The position numbers and the translations under genes are program-made. From assembly GCF_029213205.1 (NCBI RefSeq), contig NZ_JARGNH010000004.1, positions 124,001 to 188,000 on the forward strand: a DNA stretch of 64,000 nt. Reading direction: 5' to 3'. Below, piece by piece: positions 30,052 to 39,394 of the stretch (position 1 is the stretch's first letter; each line of letters begins with the position of its first letter). The notes under the pieces are model-generated. The model searched no databases, was not told where the DNA came from, and saw only the letters and a program-made list of their open reading frames with translations. Source of the stretch: Pseudooceanicola sp. GTDB lineage: Bacteria > Pseudomonadota > Alphaproteobacteria > Rhodobacterales > Rhodobacteraceae.

Positions 30052-31254
30052 TTATTCGGCAGGTTTGGATTGCGAAGCGGCGTCGGGTTTGTCACCGGAC
30101 TTGCGCCGGAACAGCCGTGCCAACCGCTGACCGCCTTCGACCAGCCCGCCCGGCAGGAAGGTCACCACCAGCATGAACAGCAGCCCGAGGGTCAGGTGCC
30201 AGCCCGGTCCGACGAAATGCTCGGTCACCCAGACCGCCGCATTTTCCATGCCCTGCGGCAGGAAGTCGAACCAGCCATGCAACACGCTGTCGTTGATTTT
30301 CGAGAAGATATTCTCGAAATACTTGATGAAACCAGCGCCGACCACCGGCCCGATCAGGGTGCCAGCCCCGCCAAGGATGGTCATCAGCACCACTTCGCCC
30401 GACGCGGTCCATTGCATCCGCTCGGCCCCGGCCAGCGGGTCCATCGACGCCAGCAGACCACCGGCGAGACCGGCATACATGCCCGAGATCACAAAGGCGG
30501 CCAGCGCATAGGGGCGGGTGTTCAGCCCGGTGTAGTTCAGCCGCGTCTTGTTGGCCTTGATCGCCCGCAGCATCAGCCCGAATGGCGAGCGGAAGATGCG
30601 GATCGACAGATAGAAGGCCAGCAGCAGCATCATTGCGCAGAAGTAGTAGCCGGTGTTGAACTGGAAATCCCAGCCGCCGACGACCAGTTCGTAGGTCGAG
30701 CGCATCTCGGCACCAAAGAAGTTGGTCACCGGGATGCCGCCGCTTTCGGTGGCCGAAACCCCGAGGATGCGCGGATCGTTCAGGGTCAGTTGCAGCCCGG
30801 TCTCACCATTGGTGATCGGGGTCAGCACCGAATAGGCCAGGTTGAATGACATCTGTGCAAAGGCCAGTGTCAGGATCGAGAAATAGATCCCCGTGCGCCG
30901 CAGCGAGATAAAGCCGATGATCAGCGCAAAGATCCCGGCGACGATCACCGACAGGATGATCCCCGGAATGACATTCATGCTGAGCAGCTTGAACATCCAG
31001 ACCGCGGAATAGGACCCGACCCCGAGAAAGGCGGCATGGCCGAAGGAGAGGTAGCCGGTCAGCCCGAACAGGATGTTGAAGCCGATGGCGAAGATGCCAA
31101 AGATCACAAATCGCTGCATCAGGTCGGGATAGCCCGCGTTGAACTGCGCCATGGCGCTGCCGCTCGGGAAGGGGTTGAGGATGAATGGTGCCAACATCGT
31201 CAGCACGGCCACGATGACCAGGGTTTTGAAGTCTTTGCTGTGAAGACCCAGCAT
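30052..31254 (-). CDS. HAAT-type ABC transporter permease (LivM-like)
   Basis: 400 residues with about ten membrane segments. Conserved LivM regions include [20 protein letters not shown], the loop [20 protein letters not shown] (EAA-like), [19 protein letters not shown] and [18 protein letters not shown]. It forms the inner-membrane channel with the LivH-like protein, whose stop is three bases upstream of its start. Confidence 0.92.
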   Translation of the reverse strand: MLGLHSKDFKTLVIVAVLTMLAPFILNPFPSGSAMAQFNAGYPDLMQRFVIFGIFAIGFNILFGLTGYLSFGHAAFLGVGSYSAVWMFKLLSMNVIPGIILSVIVAGIFALIIGFISLRRTGIYFSILTLAFAQMSFNLAYSVLTPITNGETGLQLTLNDPRILGVSATESGGIPVTNFFGAEMRSTYELVVGGWDFQFNTGYYFCAMMLLLAFYLSIRIFRSPFGLMLRAIKANKTRLNYTGLNTRPYALAAFVISGMYAGLAGGLLASMDPLAGAERMQWTASGEVVLMTILGGAGTLIGPVVGAGFIKYFENIFSKINDSVLHGWFDFLPQGMENAAVWVTEHFVGPGWHLTLGLLFMLVVTFLPGGLVEGGQRLARLFRRKSGDKPDAASQSKPAE

Positions 31255-31257
31255 GGA

Positions 31258-32289
31258 TTACTCCTCCATCACGCCCTTGCGGCCAAGAAGGCCACGAGGA
31301 CGGGTCAGCAGAATGATAATGGCGACGAGGTAGATGATGATCTGGTCGATGCCCGGGAGCAGCGACTTGACCTCGTTCATCGAGGCGAAACTTTCCAGGA
31401 TGCCGAGCAGGAACCCGGCCGCGACGGCACCGGGCAGAGAGCCCATGCCGCCGACCACCACCACCACGAAGGACAGCACCAGGAAATCCATCCCCATGTG
31501 ATAATTGGGCGAATTGATCGGCGCATACATCACCCCGGCCAGCCCAGCCACCGCCGCGGCGATGCCGAACATGATGGTGAAGCGTTTGTCGATATTGATG
31601 CCGAGCAGCCCGACGGTCTCGCGATCGGCCATGCCGGCGCGCACCACCATCCCAAAGGTGGTGAAGCGCAGAAAGGCAAAGACCGCACCGATCACCACCG
31701 CCGCAAAGGCGAAATAGACCAGCCGCCAATAGGGATAGATGATCACATTCGGATCAAAGCCGAACATCGCGCCGAAATCGAGCGAGCCGCGAAACGCCGA
31801 CGGGGCAGGGGTCTGGATCGGGTTGGCACCGTAGTAATGCTTGACCAACTCCTGAATGACGATGGCCAGGCCAAAGGTCACCAGAATCTGGTCGGCATGT
31901 TCGCGCTTGTAGAAATGCTTGATCAGCCCGCGTTCCATCACATAGCCGATGCCGACCATGATCGGAATCGAGAACAGGATCGCCAGTGGCACCGACCAAT
32001 CAATGATTGCGGCGCCGACATCGGGGCCGAACCAGCTTTCGACATAGGCGGTTTTGACCTTGGCTGGATTGCCAAGGAAATCCGTCTTGGTCGGATCGAT
32101 GGTTTCAAAGCTGAAGCTCAGCAGTTTGTTCAGGGTGACGGCGCAGAAGGCACCGAGCATGAACAGCGCACCATGGGCGAAATTGACCACCCCCAGGGTG
32201 CCGAAGATCAGGGTCAGTCCGAGCGCGATCAGCGCATAGGCCGATCCTTTGTCCAGACCGTTCAGAATTTGCAGAATGATTGCGTCCAT
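31258..32289 (-). CDS. HAAT-type ABC transporter permease (LivH-like)
   Basis: 343 residues from ATG 32287-32289 (MDAIILQILNGLDKGSAYAL); an ATG twelve bases upstream is also possible. Eight or more membrane helices; conserved GLTLIFGTLGVVNFAHGALF and VVVVGGMGSLPGAVAAGFLL. A stretch of about 45 residues after the third helix (FSFETIDPTKTDFLGNPAKV) is an insertion in the periplasmic loop relative to standard LivH. It is separated from the binding-protein gene by 127 bp with two strong hairpins. Confidence 0.92.
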   Translation of the reverse strand: MDAIILQILNGLDKGSAYALIALGLTLIFGTLGVVNFAHGALFMLGAFCAVTLNKLLSFSFETIDPTKTDFLGNPAKVKTAYVESWFGPDVGAAIIDWSVPLAILFSIPIMVGIGYVMERGLIKHFYKREHADQILVTFGLAIVIQELVKHYYGANPIQTPAPSAFRGSLDFGAMFGFDPNVIIYPYWRLVYFAFAAVVIGAVFAFLRFTTFGMVVRAGMADRETVGLLGINIDKRFTIMFGIAAAVAGLAGVMYAPINSPNYHMGMDFLVLSFVVVVVGGMGSLPGAVAAGFLLGILESFASMNEVKSLLPGIDQIIIYLVAIIILLTRPRGLLGRKGVMEE

Positions 32290-32313
32290 TGTCTCTCTCA
32301 TGGGAAAGACGGT

Positions 32314-32333
32314 GGTGCGTGCAAGCACGCACC
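32314..32333. repeat. inverted repeat, first copy (GGTGCGTGC/GCACGCACC)
   Basis: GGTGCGTGCAAGCACGCACC: 9-bp perfect arms with a 2-base centre, in the gap between the binding-protein and LivH-like genes. A near-identical core recurs at 32384-32409. Confidence 0.8.
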
Positions 32334-32383
32334 CTACCGCGGATCAGGGCCCGCCGGGGCCAGAGGCGCCAGGCGAAAACGAC

Positions 32384-32409
32384 AGGGTGCGTGCCTTGGC
32401 ACGCACCCT
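32384..32409 (-). terminator. inverted repeat, second copy; likely attenuator after the binding-protein gene
   Basis: 12-bp perfect arms (AGGGTGCGTGCC / GGCACGCACCCT) with a TT centre, seven bases past the stop of the binding-protein gene and followed on the minus strand by GTCGTTTT. Such hairpins usually cause partial termination or protect the upstream mRNA so that the binding protein is made in excess over the permease. Confidence 0.72.
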
Positions 32410-32416
32410 TGGGGTT

Positions 32417-33763
32417 TTAGGCGCCCGGGTTGCAGGTCCCGAGGTTGCCACCAGCAAACATCGGGTGATCCGGCGCATATTCGACTTGCGCGCGCGGGGT
32501 CACTTCGACGATTTCGAGCAGATCATGCTCGTTTGCCGGGTCCTCTTTGCCCTTCATGACCAGCACATCCTTGAAGCACTGGTGATCGTCGGCGCGGTAC
32601 AGCGTCGGACCGTTGCCAAGACCATCGAATTCAAAGCCTTCCAGGGCTTCGGCGATGGCGCAGGGGTTGAACGACCCGGCCCGTGCCGCAGCATCCGCAT
32701 AGAGCATCGTTTGCGCATAGCAGGTCTGAGCGGCGTTCGACGGCGGGAAGCCGTATTTGGTGCCGAACGATTTGACGAATGCTTTGGTGCCTTCGTCTTG
32801 CAGCGTCCAGGACCAGTTGGTCGACCCCAGGATACCCTTGATGTTCGGACCGGCGCCCTTGGCCATCAGTTCCGAATAGAGCGGAACGACGATTTCGAAC
32901 TGCTTGCCGTTCACCATCTTGTCGCGCAGGCCGAACTGCACGGCGTTGGTCAGCGAATTGACCATGTTTCCGCCGTAGTGGTTCAGGACCAGAACATCTG
33001 CGCCGGAATTCAGAACCGGTGCGATGTAGGACGAGAAATCGGTCTGGGCCAGCGGTGTCAGCACGTTGTTGACGGTCTGCCAACCCAGCGCTTCGGTTGC
33101 GGCCTGAATCGATTCTTGCTGGGTCCAGCCCCAGGTGTAATCGGCGGTCAGGTGATAGGCCTTGCGGTCCGGACCGTATTGCTTGGCCAGCACCGGTGCC
33201 AGGGCGGCGCCCGACATATAGGCATTGAAGAAGTGGCGGAAGCCATTGGCCTTCTTGTCCTTGCCGGTGGTGTCGTTGGAGTGGGTCAGACCCGCCATGA
33301 AGATGATCCCGGCCTCTTGGCAGAGCCCCTGGACCGCCACGGCGACACCGGAGGACGAGCCGCCGGAAATCATGATGGCGCCATCTTTTTCGATCATCGA
33401 CTTGGCCGAAGCGCGGGCCGCATCCGATTTGGTCTGGGTGTCGCCGGTGACATAGGCCACCTTCTTGCCCAGGACGCCGTTGCCCTGCAGGGCCTTCGAC
33501 GAGAAGGTCGACATCATGCCGCCGTCGCCTTCGCCATTCAGATGTTCGACCGCGAGCTCGTAGGCGCGCAGTTCGTCCATGCCTTCGTCAGCATAGGGGC
33601 CGGTTTGCGGCACGTTGAAGCCGAGGGTGACAGTGCTGCCCTGCGGGGCGTTGGTATAGCCCGAATGGCTGGCCGCCGACAGATAGGTGGGCAAGGCAAG
33701 GCCCGCCCCGGCGACGGCGCCGGTTTTGAGCACGCCTCGACGCGTGAAGTTGGTATTGGACAT
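32417..33763 (-). CDS. ABC transporter substrate-binding protein (Peripla_BP_6 type)
   Basis: 448 residues from ATG 33761-33763, with GGGAGGATTAC as ribosome site. The N-terminus has a Tat-type leader (TRRGVLKTGAVAGAGLALP). The mature part follows the leucine/amide-binding fold: VTLGFNVPQTGPYADEGMDE, MISGGSSSGVAVAVQ and DYTWGWTQQESIQAATEAL. It captures a small solute in the periplasm for the LivHMGF-like transporter; the family covers branched-chain amino acids, amides and urea, and the specificity is not readable. Linkage to acs and a RamB-like regulator points to a carboxylate or amide that yields acetate. Confidence 0.9.
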   Translation of the reverse strand: MSNTNFTRRGVLKTGAVAGAGLALPTYLSAASHSGYTNAPQGSTVTLGFNVPQTGPYADEGMDELRAYELAVEHLNGEGDGGMMSTFSSKALQGNGVLGKKVAYVTGDTQTKSDAARASAKSMIEKDGAIMISGGSSSGVAVAVQGLCQEAGIIFMAGLTHSNDTTGKDKKANGFRHFFNAYMSGAALAPVLAKQYGPDRKAYHLTADYTWGWTQQESIQAATEALGWQTVNNVLTPLAQTDFSSYIAPVLNSGADVLVLNHYGGNMVNSLTNAVQFGLRDKMVNGKQFEIVVPLYSELMAKGAGPNIKGILGSTNWSWTLQDEGTKAFVKSFGTKYGFPPSNAAQTCYAQTMLYADAAARAGSFNPCAIAEALEGFEFDGLGNGPTLYRADDHQCFKDVLVMKGKEDPANEHDLLEIVEVTPRAQVEYAPDHPMFAGGNLGTCNPGA

Positions 33764-33977
33764 GTAATCCTCCCGTTTAGGTGAGTTCGGGGCGCGTCTC
33801 CTCACGGCCCAGAACGCACATTCGTGCAAAGTTACTATCGCAGAGAAAATGAAAACTAGGCAACAAGCGCTTTATTCCTAATGATTTTTTTGTAAACACA
33901 TGCACAATTTTGGTGTATGGTTTGTAAAGAAATTATTTTGCAGTGCAGAAACGCGCTGTTTTTGCAGGAAAAACACC
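33764..33977. promoter_or_regulatory. AT-rich divergent regulatory region with TTTGCA boxes
   Basis: 214 bp between the divergent binding-protein and XRE genes, much richer in A/T than its surroundings. TGCA-centred elements occur at 33825 (GTGCAAAG), 33901, 33939 (TTTTGCA), 33944 and 33963 (TTTGCAGG); TTTGTAAA is repeated at 33889 and 33921. RamB-type regulators of the same family as the adjacent gene recognise TTTGCAAA-like sites, so these are candidate operators. Confidence 0.5.
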
Positions 33978-35300
33978 ATGCTTAGAACGACCCTGACCGG
34001 CAGTCGGATCCGTGAGCGGCGGGTCATCCGTGGCCTGCGCCAGGCCGAGCTGGCGCGGCGGGCTGGGATCTCGGCTTCCTACCTCAATCTGATCGAACAC
34101 AACCGGCGCAGAATCGGGGGCAAGCTGCTGCTCGACATCGCTGCGGCGCTGGAGGTCGAGGCATCGCTGCTGTCAGAGGGGGCGGAGGCGGCGCTGATCG
34201 CCACCCTGCGAGAAGCCGCCGCCGACCGGCCGCGGGCGGGTGCCGAACTGGACATGCTTGAGGAATTTGCCGGTCGATTTCCGGGCTGGGCGGCGCTGGC
34301 ATCTGAACAGCACCGCGCCATTGCCAGCCTCGAACAGACGGTTGAGGCGCTGACCGACCGGCTGACCCATGACCCGCATCTGGCAGCTTCGCTGCATGAG
34401 GTGCTTTCGACCATTACCGCGATTCATTCCACCGCTTCGATCCTGGTCGAAACCAAGGAGCTAGAGCCGGAATGGCGCGAGCGATTTCACCGCAATATCA
34501 GCGAGGACAGCCAGCGGCTGTCCGAAGGCGCGCAGCATTTGGTGGCCGAGCTGGACGCCGGCCAGCGCAAGGATGCGACGCTGAACGCGCCGCAGGATGA
34601 GGTCGAGGCGTTTCTATCGGCGCGCGGCTTTCACATCGCCGAGCTTGAGCGCGGCGGCGACGCGACGGTGCAAGATGTATTGACGGGGGGCGAGGAGGGG
34701 CTGACCTCGGCGGCGGCGCTCGACCTGGCACGCCGGATCCTGACGCGCTACCGCGAAGATGTGGCGCGGTTGCCGGTGGCGGGAGTGGTCGAGGCGATCC
34801 GATCGGCGGATGAGATTGACCCGGCGGCGCTGGCGGCGCGCTTCGGGGTCGAAACCGGGCGGATGATGCGACGGCTGGCGACCCTGCCGGGGGCGGTGGC
34901 CGCAGAGCTGGGCGGGCCGTTCGGGCTGGTGGTCTGCGATGCCAGCGGCACCTTGACCTTTCGCCGCCCGTTGCCGTCGTTCCCGCTGCCGCGCTTTGGG
35001 GCCGCCTGTCCGCTCTGGCCGCTGTTCCAATCACTGTCGCGGCCGTTGGTGCCGATCCGCCAGACCCTGCGCCTGGCCAGCCGCTCCGAGGGGCGCTTCA
35101 CCGTCCATGCGGTGGCCGAACCGGTCGGGGTGATGCGGGCCGGACGCGAGCCGCTGTTCGAAGCGCATATGCTGATCCTGCCCAGCCCCGCCGCGCCGGA
35201 TGACGACAGCGACCGCCGGGTTGGGGTGACCTGCCGGATCTGTCCCAAGCTGAATTGCCGCGGCCGCCGCGAGCCGTCGATCATGGCTGAAACCGGGTGA
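33978..35300 (+). CDS. XRE-family regulator with DUF2083-like C-terminus (RamB/ScfR-like)
   Basis: 440 residues from ATG 33978. The N-terminal HTH (residues 6-60) reads IRERRVIRGLRQAELARRAG then ISASYLNLIEHNRRRIGGK, nearly identical in type to short-chain fatty acyl regulators. A helical middle follows; the C-terminal domain ends with CRICPKLNCRGRREPSI, a C-x2-C-x4-C arrangement that may bind a metal or Fe-S cluster. Relatives such as RamB sense acetate/propionate metabolism. It is divergent from the ABC transporter and acs genes and upstream of the sensor kinase genes, and probably controls both. Confidence 0.85.
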   Translation: MLRTTLTGSRIRERRVIRGLRQAELARRAGISASYLNLIEHNRRRIGGKLLLDIAAALEVEASLLSEGAEAALIATLREAAADRPRAGAELDMLEEFAGRFPGWAALASEQHRAIASLEQTVEALTDRLTHDPHLAASLHEVLSTITAIHSTASILVETKELEPEWRERFHRNISEDSQRLSEGAQHLVAELDAGQRKDATLNAPQDEVEAFLSARGFHIAELERGGDATVQDVLTGGEEGLTSAAALDLARRILTRYREDVARLPVAGVVEAIRSADEIDPAALAARFGVETGRMMRRLATLPGAVAAELGGPFGLVVCDASGTLTFRRPLPSFPLPRFGAACPLWPLFQSLSRPLVPIRQTLRLASRSEGRFTVHAVAEPVGVMRAGREPLFEAHMLILPSPAAPDDDSDRRVGVTCRICPKLNCRGRREPSIMAETG

Positions 35301-35415
35301 CGCGACACCTGCCTGTCCGCGATGCGGAATTCGGCTTTTGACAGGCCGCCCCGGGTAAGAGATAACAATTCCAATGCGCAACGCTGGCGCGGCTCGGATG
35401 GGAGGGGAGGACCGG

Positions 35416-35784
35416 ATGAGCAAGACCGTTCTGGTCATTGAGGACGAACCCAATATTAGCGAGGCAATCGGATTCATCCTGTCCCGCGACGGTTGGCGCG
35501 TGGCGAACCATTTCAATGGTGTCGATGCGGTCGAGGCGGTGCGCACCCGCAATCCCGATCTGGTCATCCTCGACGTGATGCTGCCTGGGCGCTCGGGCTA
35601 TGATATCCTGCAGGAGCTGCGCGCCAGCGCCACAACCGCCGATCTGCCGGTGCTGCTGCTGACCGCGCGCGGCCAGTCCAAGGATCGTGAACTGGCAGAA
35701 AGCTATGGCGCCTCGCGGTTCATGACCAAGCCCTTTTCCAATGCCGAAGTGCTTGAAGCGGTGCGCGACCTGGCGCGGGACTAG
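35416..35784 (+). CDS. single-domain response regulator
   Basis: 122 residues, only a receiver domain. VLVIEDEPNISEA supplies the acidic pair, VILDVMLPGRSGYD the phosphoacceptor Asp (about residue 53), LLLTARG the switch Thr, and MTKPFS the Lys. No output domain, so it must act on a partner or as a phosphate sink. Ribosome site GGAGGGGAGG precedes ATG 35416. It is followed after three bases by the small membrane protein and then the SSS-kinase, which is presumably its cognate kinase. Confidence 0.92.
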   Translation: MSKTVLVIEDEPNISEAIGFILSRDGWRVANHFNGVDAVEAVRTRNPDLVILDVMLPGRSGYDILQELRASATTADLPVLLLTARGQSKDRELAESYGASRFMTKPFSNAEVLEAVRDLARD

Positions 35785-35787
35785 CCC

Positions 35788-36084
35788 ATGGTCGATGTCC
35801 CCAGGCAGGTGTTCCTGGACCACCGCACCTATCGCCGCCGCCGTCTCGCCGATCTGGCGCGGGTGTTGCCGGTGATCGGGATGGTGCTGCTGCTGATGGT
35901 GCCGCTGTTCTGGGTACAGGGCGCGGGCGGCACCGTTACCTCGCATGCGATCCTCTGGCTGTTTGGCGTCTGGGCGGGGCTGGTGGTCCTGGCCGCTTGG
36001 CTGGCTTCGCGGCGGCTGGAACCCGAGGTCGATCCAAAAAGCGGCCCGCGTCCGCTGCTGTCTGACGAACGGGGCCGCGGCTGA
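35788..36084 (+). CDS. small two-helix membrane protein between response regulator and SSS-kinase
   Basis: 98 residues. A basic N-terminus (HRTYRRRRLADLARVL), two membrane helices (VIGMVLLLMVPLFWVQG and AILWLFGVWAGLVVLAAWLA) and a short charged tail. The TGA overlaps the ATG of the kinase gene by one base (TGATG), so it is translationally coupled. I recognise no family; by position it may be a small subunit of the transporter-fused kinase. Confidence 0.78.
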   Translation: MVDVPRQVFLDHRTYRRRRLADLARVLPVIGMVLLLMVPLFWVQGAGGTVTSHAILWLFGVWAGLVVLAAWLASRRLEPEVDPKSGPRPLLSDERGRG

Positions 36085-38777
36085 TGGGATCTCTGAATGT
36101 GCTGATCGTGGTTTGCCTGAGCTATGTGGCGGCGCTGTTCGCGGTGGCCTTTGCTGCTGAACGGGTGGCGCTGCGTGGGCGCGCCCACTGGCTGCACTCG
36201 CCGCTGGTCTATACCTTGTCGCTGTCGATCTATTGCACCGCCTGGACGTTTTACGGCGCGGTCGGCAACGCGGCCCGGTCGGGGCTGGAATATCTGACGA
36301 TCTATATCGGTCCCAGCCTGGTGATGATCGGCTGGCTCTGGGGGGTGCGCAAGGTGGTGCGAATCGGGCGCTCGCAACGGATCACCAGCGTCGCGGATCT
36401 GATTTCCTCGCGCTATGGAAAATCCAACCTGCTGGCGGTCCTTGTGACCATTCTGGCGGTGGTTGGCACCACCCCCTATATCGCGCTGCAATTGCAATCG
36501 GTGGTCGAAAGCTTTGCCAGCTTTGCCGCTGCCGATCCGGAGTCGGTGCCCGGTGCCGGGCGTGGCGGCGACAGCGCCTCAACCGCGCTTTGGGTCGCGG
36601 CGGGGCTGGCGTTCTTCACGGTATTGTTCGGCACCCGCAACCTGGATGCCAACGAGCGCCACCATGGCGTGGTGATGGCCATCGCGGTCGAGGCCGTGGT
36701 CAAGCTGGTGGCGCTGCTGGCGGTCGGGATCTTTGTGGTCTGGGGGGTCGGCGGCGGCGTCTCGGAAACGCTGGCGCGGATCGATGCCTCGCAACTGGGT
36801 CATTGGCAGATGGCCAGTTCGCGCTGGAGCGGTCTGATCTTTCTGTCTGCCGCGGCCTTTCTCTGCCTGCCCCGGATGTTTCAGGTGCTGGTGGTCGAGA
36901 ATGACAACGAGACCCATCTGCGCACCGCCTCCTGGGCCTTTCCGGCCTATGTGATGCTGATGTCGCTGTTCGTGGTGCCGATTGCGGTGACCGGGCTTGA
37001 GCTGTTGCCGGCGGGATCGAACCCCGACCTGTTTGTGCTGACCGTGCCGCTGAGCCAGGGCCGTGAGGGGCTGGCGACGCTGTCATTCCTCGGCGGGTTT
37101 TCTTCGGCCACCTCGATGGTGATCGTCGCCTCGATTGCGCTGTCGACGATGGTGTCCAACCATGTGGTGATGCCGATCTGGCTGCGCGCCCATGGCGGCG
37201 GCGCCACGGTGTCGGGCGACGTGCGCAATGTGGTGCTGCTGGCCCGGCGGCTGTCGATCGTGGGGGTTCTGCTGCTCGGCTATTTTTATTACCGGGTGTC
37301 GGGGGGCGGCGCGGCGCTGGCCTCGATCGGGTTGATCTCGTTCTCGGGCGTGGCGCAGTTTCTACCGGCGCTGCTGGGCGGGATATTCTGGCGCGGCGCC
37401 ACAAGGTTGGGCGCCCTGTCTGGCCTGATCGTCGGGTCGGCGATCTGGCTGTGGAGCCTGTTCCTGCCCAGCGTTGGCACCGGGGTGATCCTGCCCGCCA
37501 GCGTCCTGGAATTCGGGCCATTTGGAATGTGGTGGCTGCGCCCGCATGGCCTGTTCGGGATCACCGGCCTGGACCCGCTGATTCACGGGGTGTTCTGGTC
37601 GATGCTGTGCAACACCACGGCGTTCTTTCTGGTGTCGGTGTTCACCTTTCCCTCGCCGATGGAACGCTTGCAGGGCGCCCAGTTCGTCAATGTCTTTGCC
37701 CATTCCACTGCGCCGCAGGGTTGGCAGGGCGGCGCGGCGCAGAGCGAGGATCTGATGATCATGGCGCAGCGCATTCTGGGCGCCGGTCAGGCGCAGGCGC
37801 TGTTTCAGGACGAGGCACGTCGGCAGGGCCTGGCCGGGTTCCTGCCGGAACCTTCGGCGGGATTCCTGCAACGGCTTGAGCGGGAATTGTCCGGGTCGGT
37901 CGGCGCCGCCACCGCCCATGCGATGGTCGGCCAGATCGTCGGCGGCGCCAGTGTCTCGGTTGAAGAGCTGATGGCGGTGGCCGATGAGACCGCGCAGATC
38001 ATGGAATATTCCAGCCAGTTGGAAACCAAATCCGAAGAGCTGGCGCGCAGCGCCCGACAGCTGCGGGCCGTGAACGAGAAGTTGACCCAGATTTCGGTGC
38101 AGAAGGATGCCTTCCTGAGCCAGATCAGCCATGAGCTGCGCACCCCGATGACCTCGGTCCGGGCGTTTTCCGAAATCCTGCGCGATACCGACGGGCTGAC
38201 CGGGGCGGAGCGGGCCAAATATGCCTCGATCATCCATGACGAGGCGCTGCGGCTGACCCGGCTGCTGGACGACCTGCTGGATCTGAGCGTGCTGGAAAAT
38301 GGTCAGGTGAGCCTGAACATCCGCTCTGGCACCCTGGCCGAAGTGCTGGACCGGGCGGTGTCGACGGCGGTGCAGGGCGGGCGGCTGACCATCCTGCGCG
38401 AGCCTGACAATGAGATGATTGCGATCGAGACCGATTTCGACCGTTTGGCGCAGGTGTTCATCAATCTGATCGCCAATGCGCAGAAATATTGCGACGCGGC
38501 AGATCCGGTGCTGACATTGGCGGTGCAGCGGCGCGACGGGCTGATCATTGTCGATTTCATCGACAACGGCTCTGGCATCGACGCCGATATGCACGGGCTG
38601 ATCTTTGAGAAATTCTCAAGGGTGGGGCATCACAAGGCCGGGGGCGCCGGGCTGGGCCTGGCGATCTGCCGCGAGGTGATGGCGCGGCTGGGCGGCGCCG
38701 TCGCCTATCTGCCGGGGCAGGGCGGCGCGGCGTTTCGGGTCAGCCTGCCAGAAAAACCCGCGATCGCCACGCAATAG
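36084..38777 (+). CDS. sodium:solute symporter-fused sensor histidine kinase (CbrA/CrbS-like)
   Basis: 897 residues. Residues 1 to about 525 form an SSS-type transporter domain of some 12-13 membrane helices (LSLSIYCTAWTFYGAVG, then ITSVADLISSRYGKS). A coiled linker leads to a HisKA domain with the phosphorylated His near 683 (SQISHELRTPMTSVRAF), then an HATPase domain with N box (NLIANAQKYC), G1 DNGSGID and G2 GAGLGLAIC. CbrA and CrbS, built alike, respond to nutrient uptake, and CrbS controls acs in Vibrio; linkage to acs here fits. The partner is the single-domain regulator two genes upstream. Confidence 0.94.
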   Translation: MGSLNVLIVVCLSYVAALFAVAFAAERVALRGRAHWLHSPLVYTLSLSIYCTAWTFYGAVGNAARSGLEYLTIYIGPSLVMIGWLWGVRKVVRIGRSQRITSVADLISSRYGKSNLLAVLVTILAVVGTTPYIALQLQSVVESFASFAAADPESVPGAGRGGDSASTALWVAAGLAFFTVLFGTRNLDANERHHGVVMAIAVEAVVKLVALLAVGIFVVWGVGGGVSETLARIDASQLGHWQMASSRWSGLIFLSAAAFLCLPRMFQVLVVENDNETHLRTASWAFPAYVMLMSLFVVPIAVTGLELLPAGSNPDLFVLTVPLSQGREGLATLSFLGGFSSATSMVIVASIALSTMVSNHVVMPIWLRAHGGGATVSGDVRNVVLLARRLSIVGVLLLGYFYYRVSGGGAALASIGLISFSGVAQFLPALLGGIFWRGATRLGALSGLIVGSAIWLWSLFLPSVGTGVILPASVLEFGPFGMWWLRPHGLFGITGLDPLIHGVFWSMLCNTTAFFLVSVFTFPSPMERLQGAQFVNVFAHSTAPQGWQGGAAQSEDLMIMAQRILGAGQAQALFQDEARRQGLAGFLPEPSAGFLQRLERELSGSVGAATAHAMVGQIVGGASVSVEELMAVADETAQIMEYSSQLETKSEELARSARQLRAVNEKLTQISVQKDAFLSQISHELRTPMTSVRAFSEILRDTDGLTGAERAKYASIIHDEALRLTRLLDDLLDLSVLENGQVSLNIRSGTLAEVLDRAVSTAVQGGRLTILREPDNEMIAIETDFDRLAQVFINLIANAQKYCDAADPVLTLAVQRRDGLIIVDFIDNGSGIDADMHGLIFEKFSRVGHHKAGGAGLGLAICREVMARLGGAVAYLPGQGGAAFRVSLPEKPAIATQ

Positions 38778-38955
38778 GGCCGGGTTGGCTAATTGCGCAA
38801 GCGCAGTTGGTCACCATCGCGCGCCTCACCTAACCGTCATTTTCCGGGTTCGGCGGTGCCGACGATCTGCCGGATCCGCAGGCCGGGCAGGACAGCGAAA
38901 CCACCGGTTTTGCCGCCGTGCCACGGGCTGGCCTGTCGCTGATCGAATAGCCCGA

Positions 38956-39384
38956 TCAGGCCGAGGCGGCGAGATCGTCCAGTCGCGGACGCAGTGACGC
39001 CAGATCATATCCGGCGCGAGCTGCCGCGGCGAGGATGTCATCCACATTCGCTCCCTGACCGGCGCGCCCCAGCGCCCAGATCGTGGTGCAGCGGGTGCCG
39101 GAGGCGCAATAGGCCAGCACCGGCCCATCGGCTTCGAGCGCCGCCATATGCTGGGCGATCGCCTCGGGCGTCATCGTCGGATAGGTCAGCGGCAACGCCA
39201 CAAACTCGAGCCCGGCAGCCCGCACCGCCGCTTCGATTTCGGCGGCGAAAAGGTCAGGCGGGTTCTCGGCATCCGGGCGGTTGCAGATCACACGGGTGAA
39301 GCCGGCGGCCTTGATCGCGTCGATGTCTTCGGCGGTGATCTGCGGCGTCACGGCATAGCGGGGGGTGAGTGTGCGAATGTCCAT
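38956..39384 (-). CDS. DUF442/TIGR01244 protein (sulfur-transferase or phosphatase-like)
   Basis: 142 residues. The N-terminus (MDIRTLTPRYAVTPQITAED) and PTP-like active loop LAYCASGTRCTTIWAL near residue 92 (CxSGTR) define the family, which is fused to or encoded with Blh metallo-hydrolases in sulfide-responsive operons. It probably handles a sulfur intermediate or a phosphate ester in the cytoplasm; the activity is not settled. It is the last gene of an apparent four-gene operon (metallo-hydrolase, two YeeE/YedE proteins, this one). Confidence 0.85.
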   Translation of the reverse strand: MDIRTLTPRYAVTPQITAEDIDAIKAAGFTRVICNRPDAENPPDLFAAEIEAAVRAAGLEFVALPLTYPTMTPEAIAQHMAALEADGPVLAYCASGTRCTTIWALGRAGQGANVDDILAAAARAGYDLASLRPRLDDLAASA

Positions 39385-39394
39385 GCGGCTAGCC

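Noticed and set aside
38778-38955. Possible small gene after the SSS-kinase
   Set aside because: Short frames there lack ribosome sites and recognisable features; only a weak 8-bp hairpin at 38791-38808 is visible.
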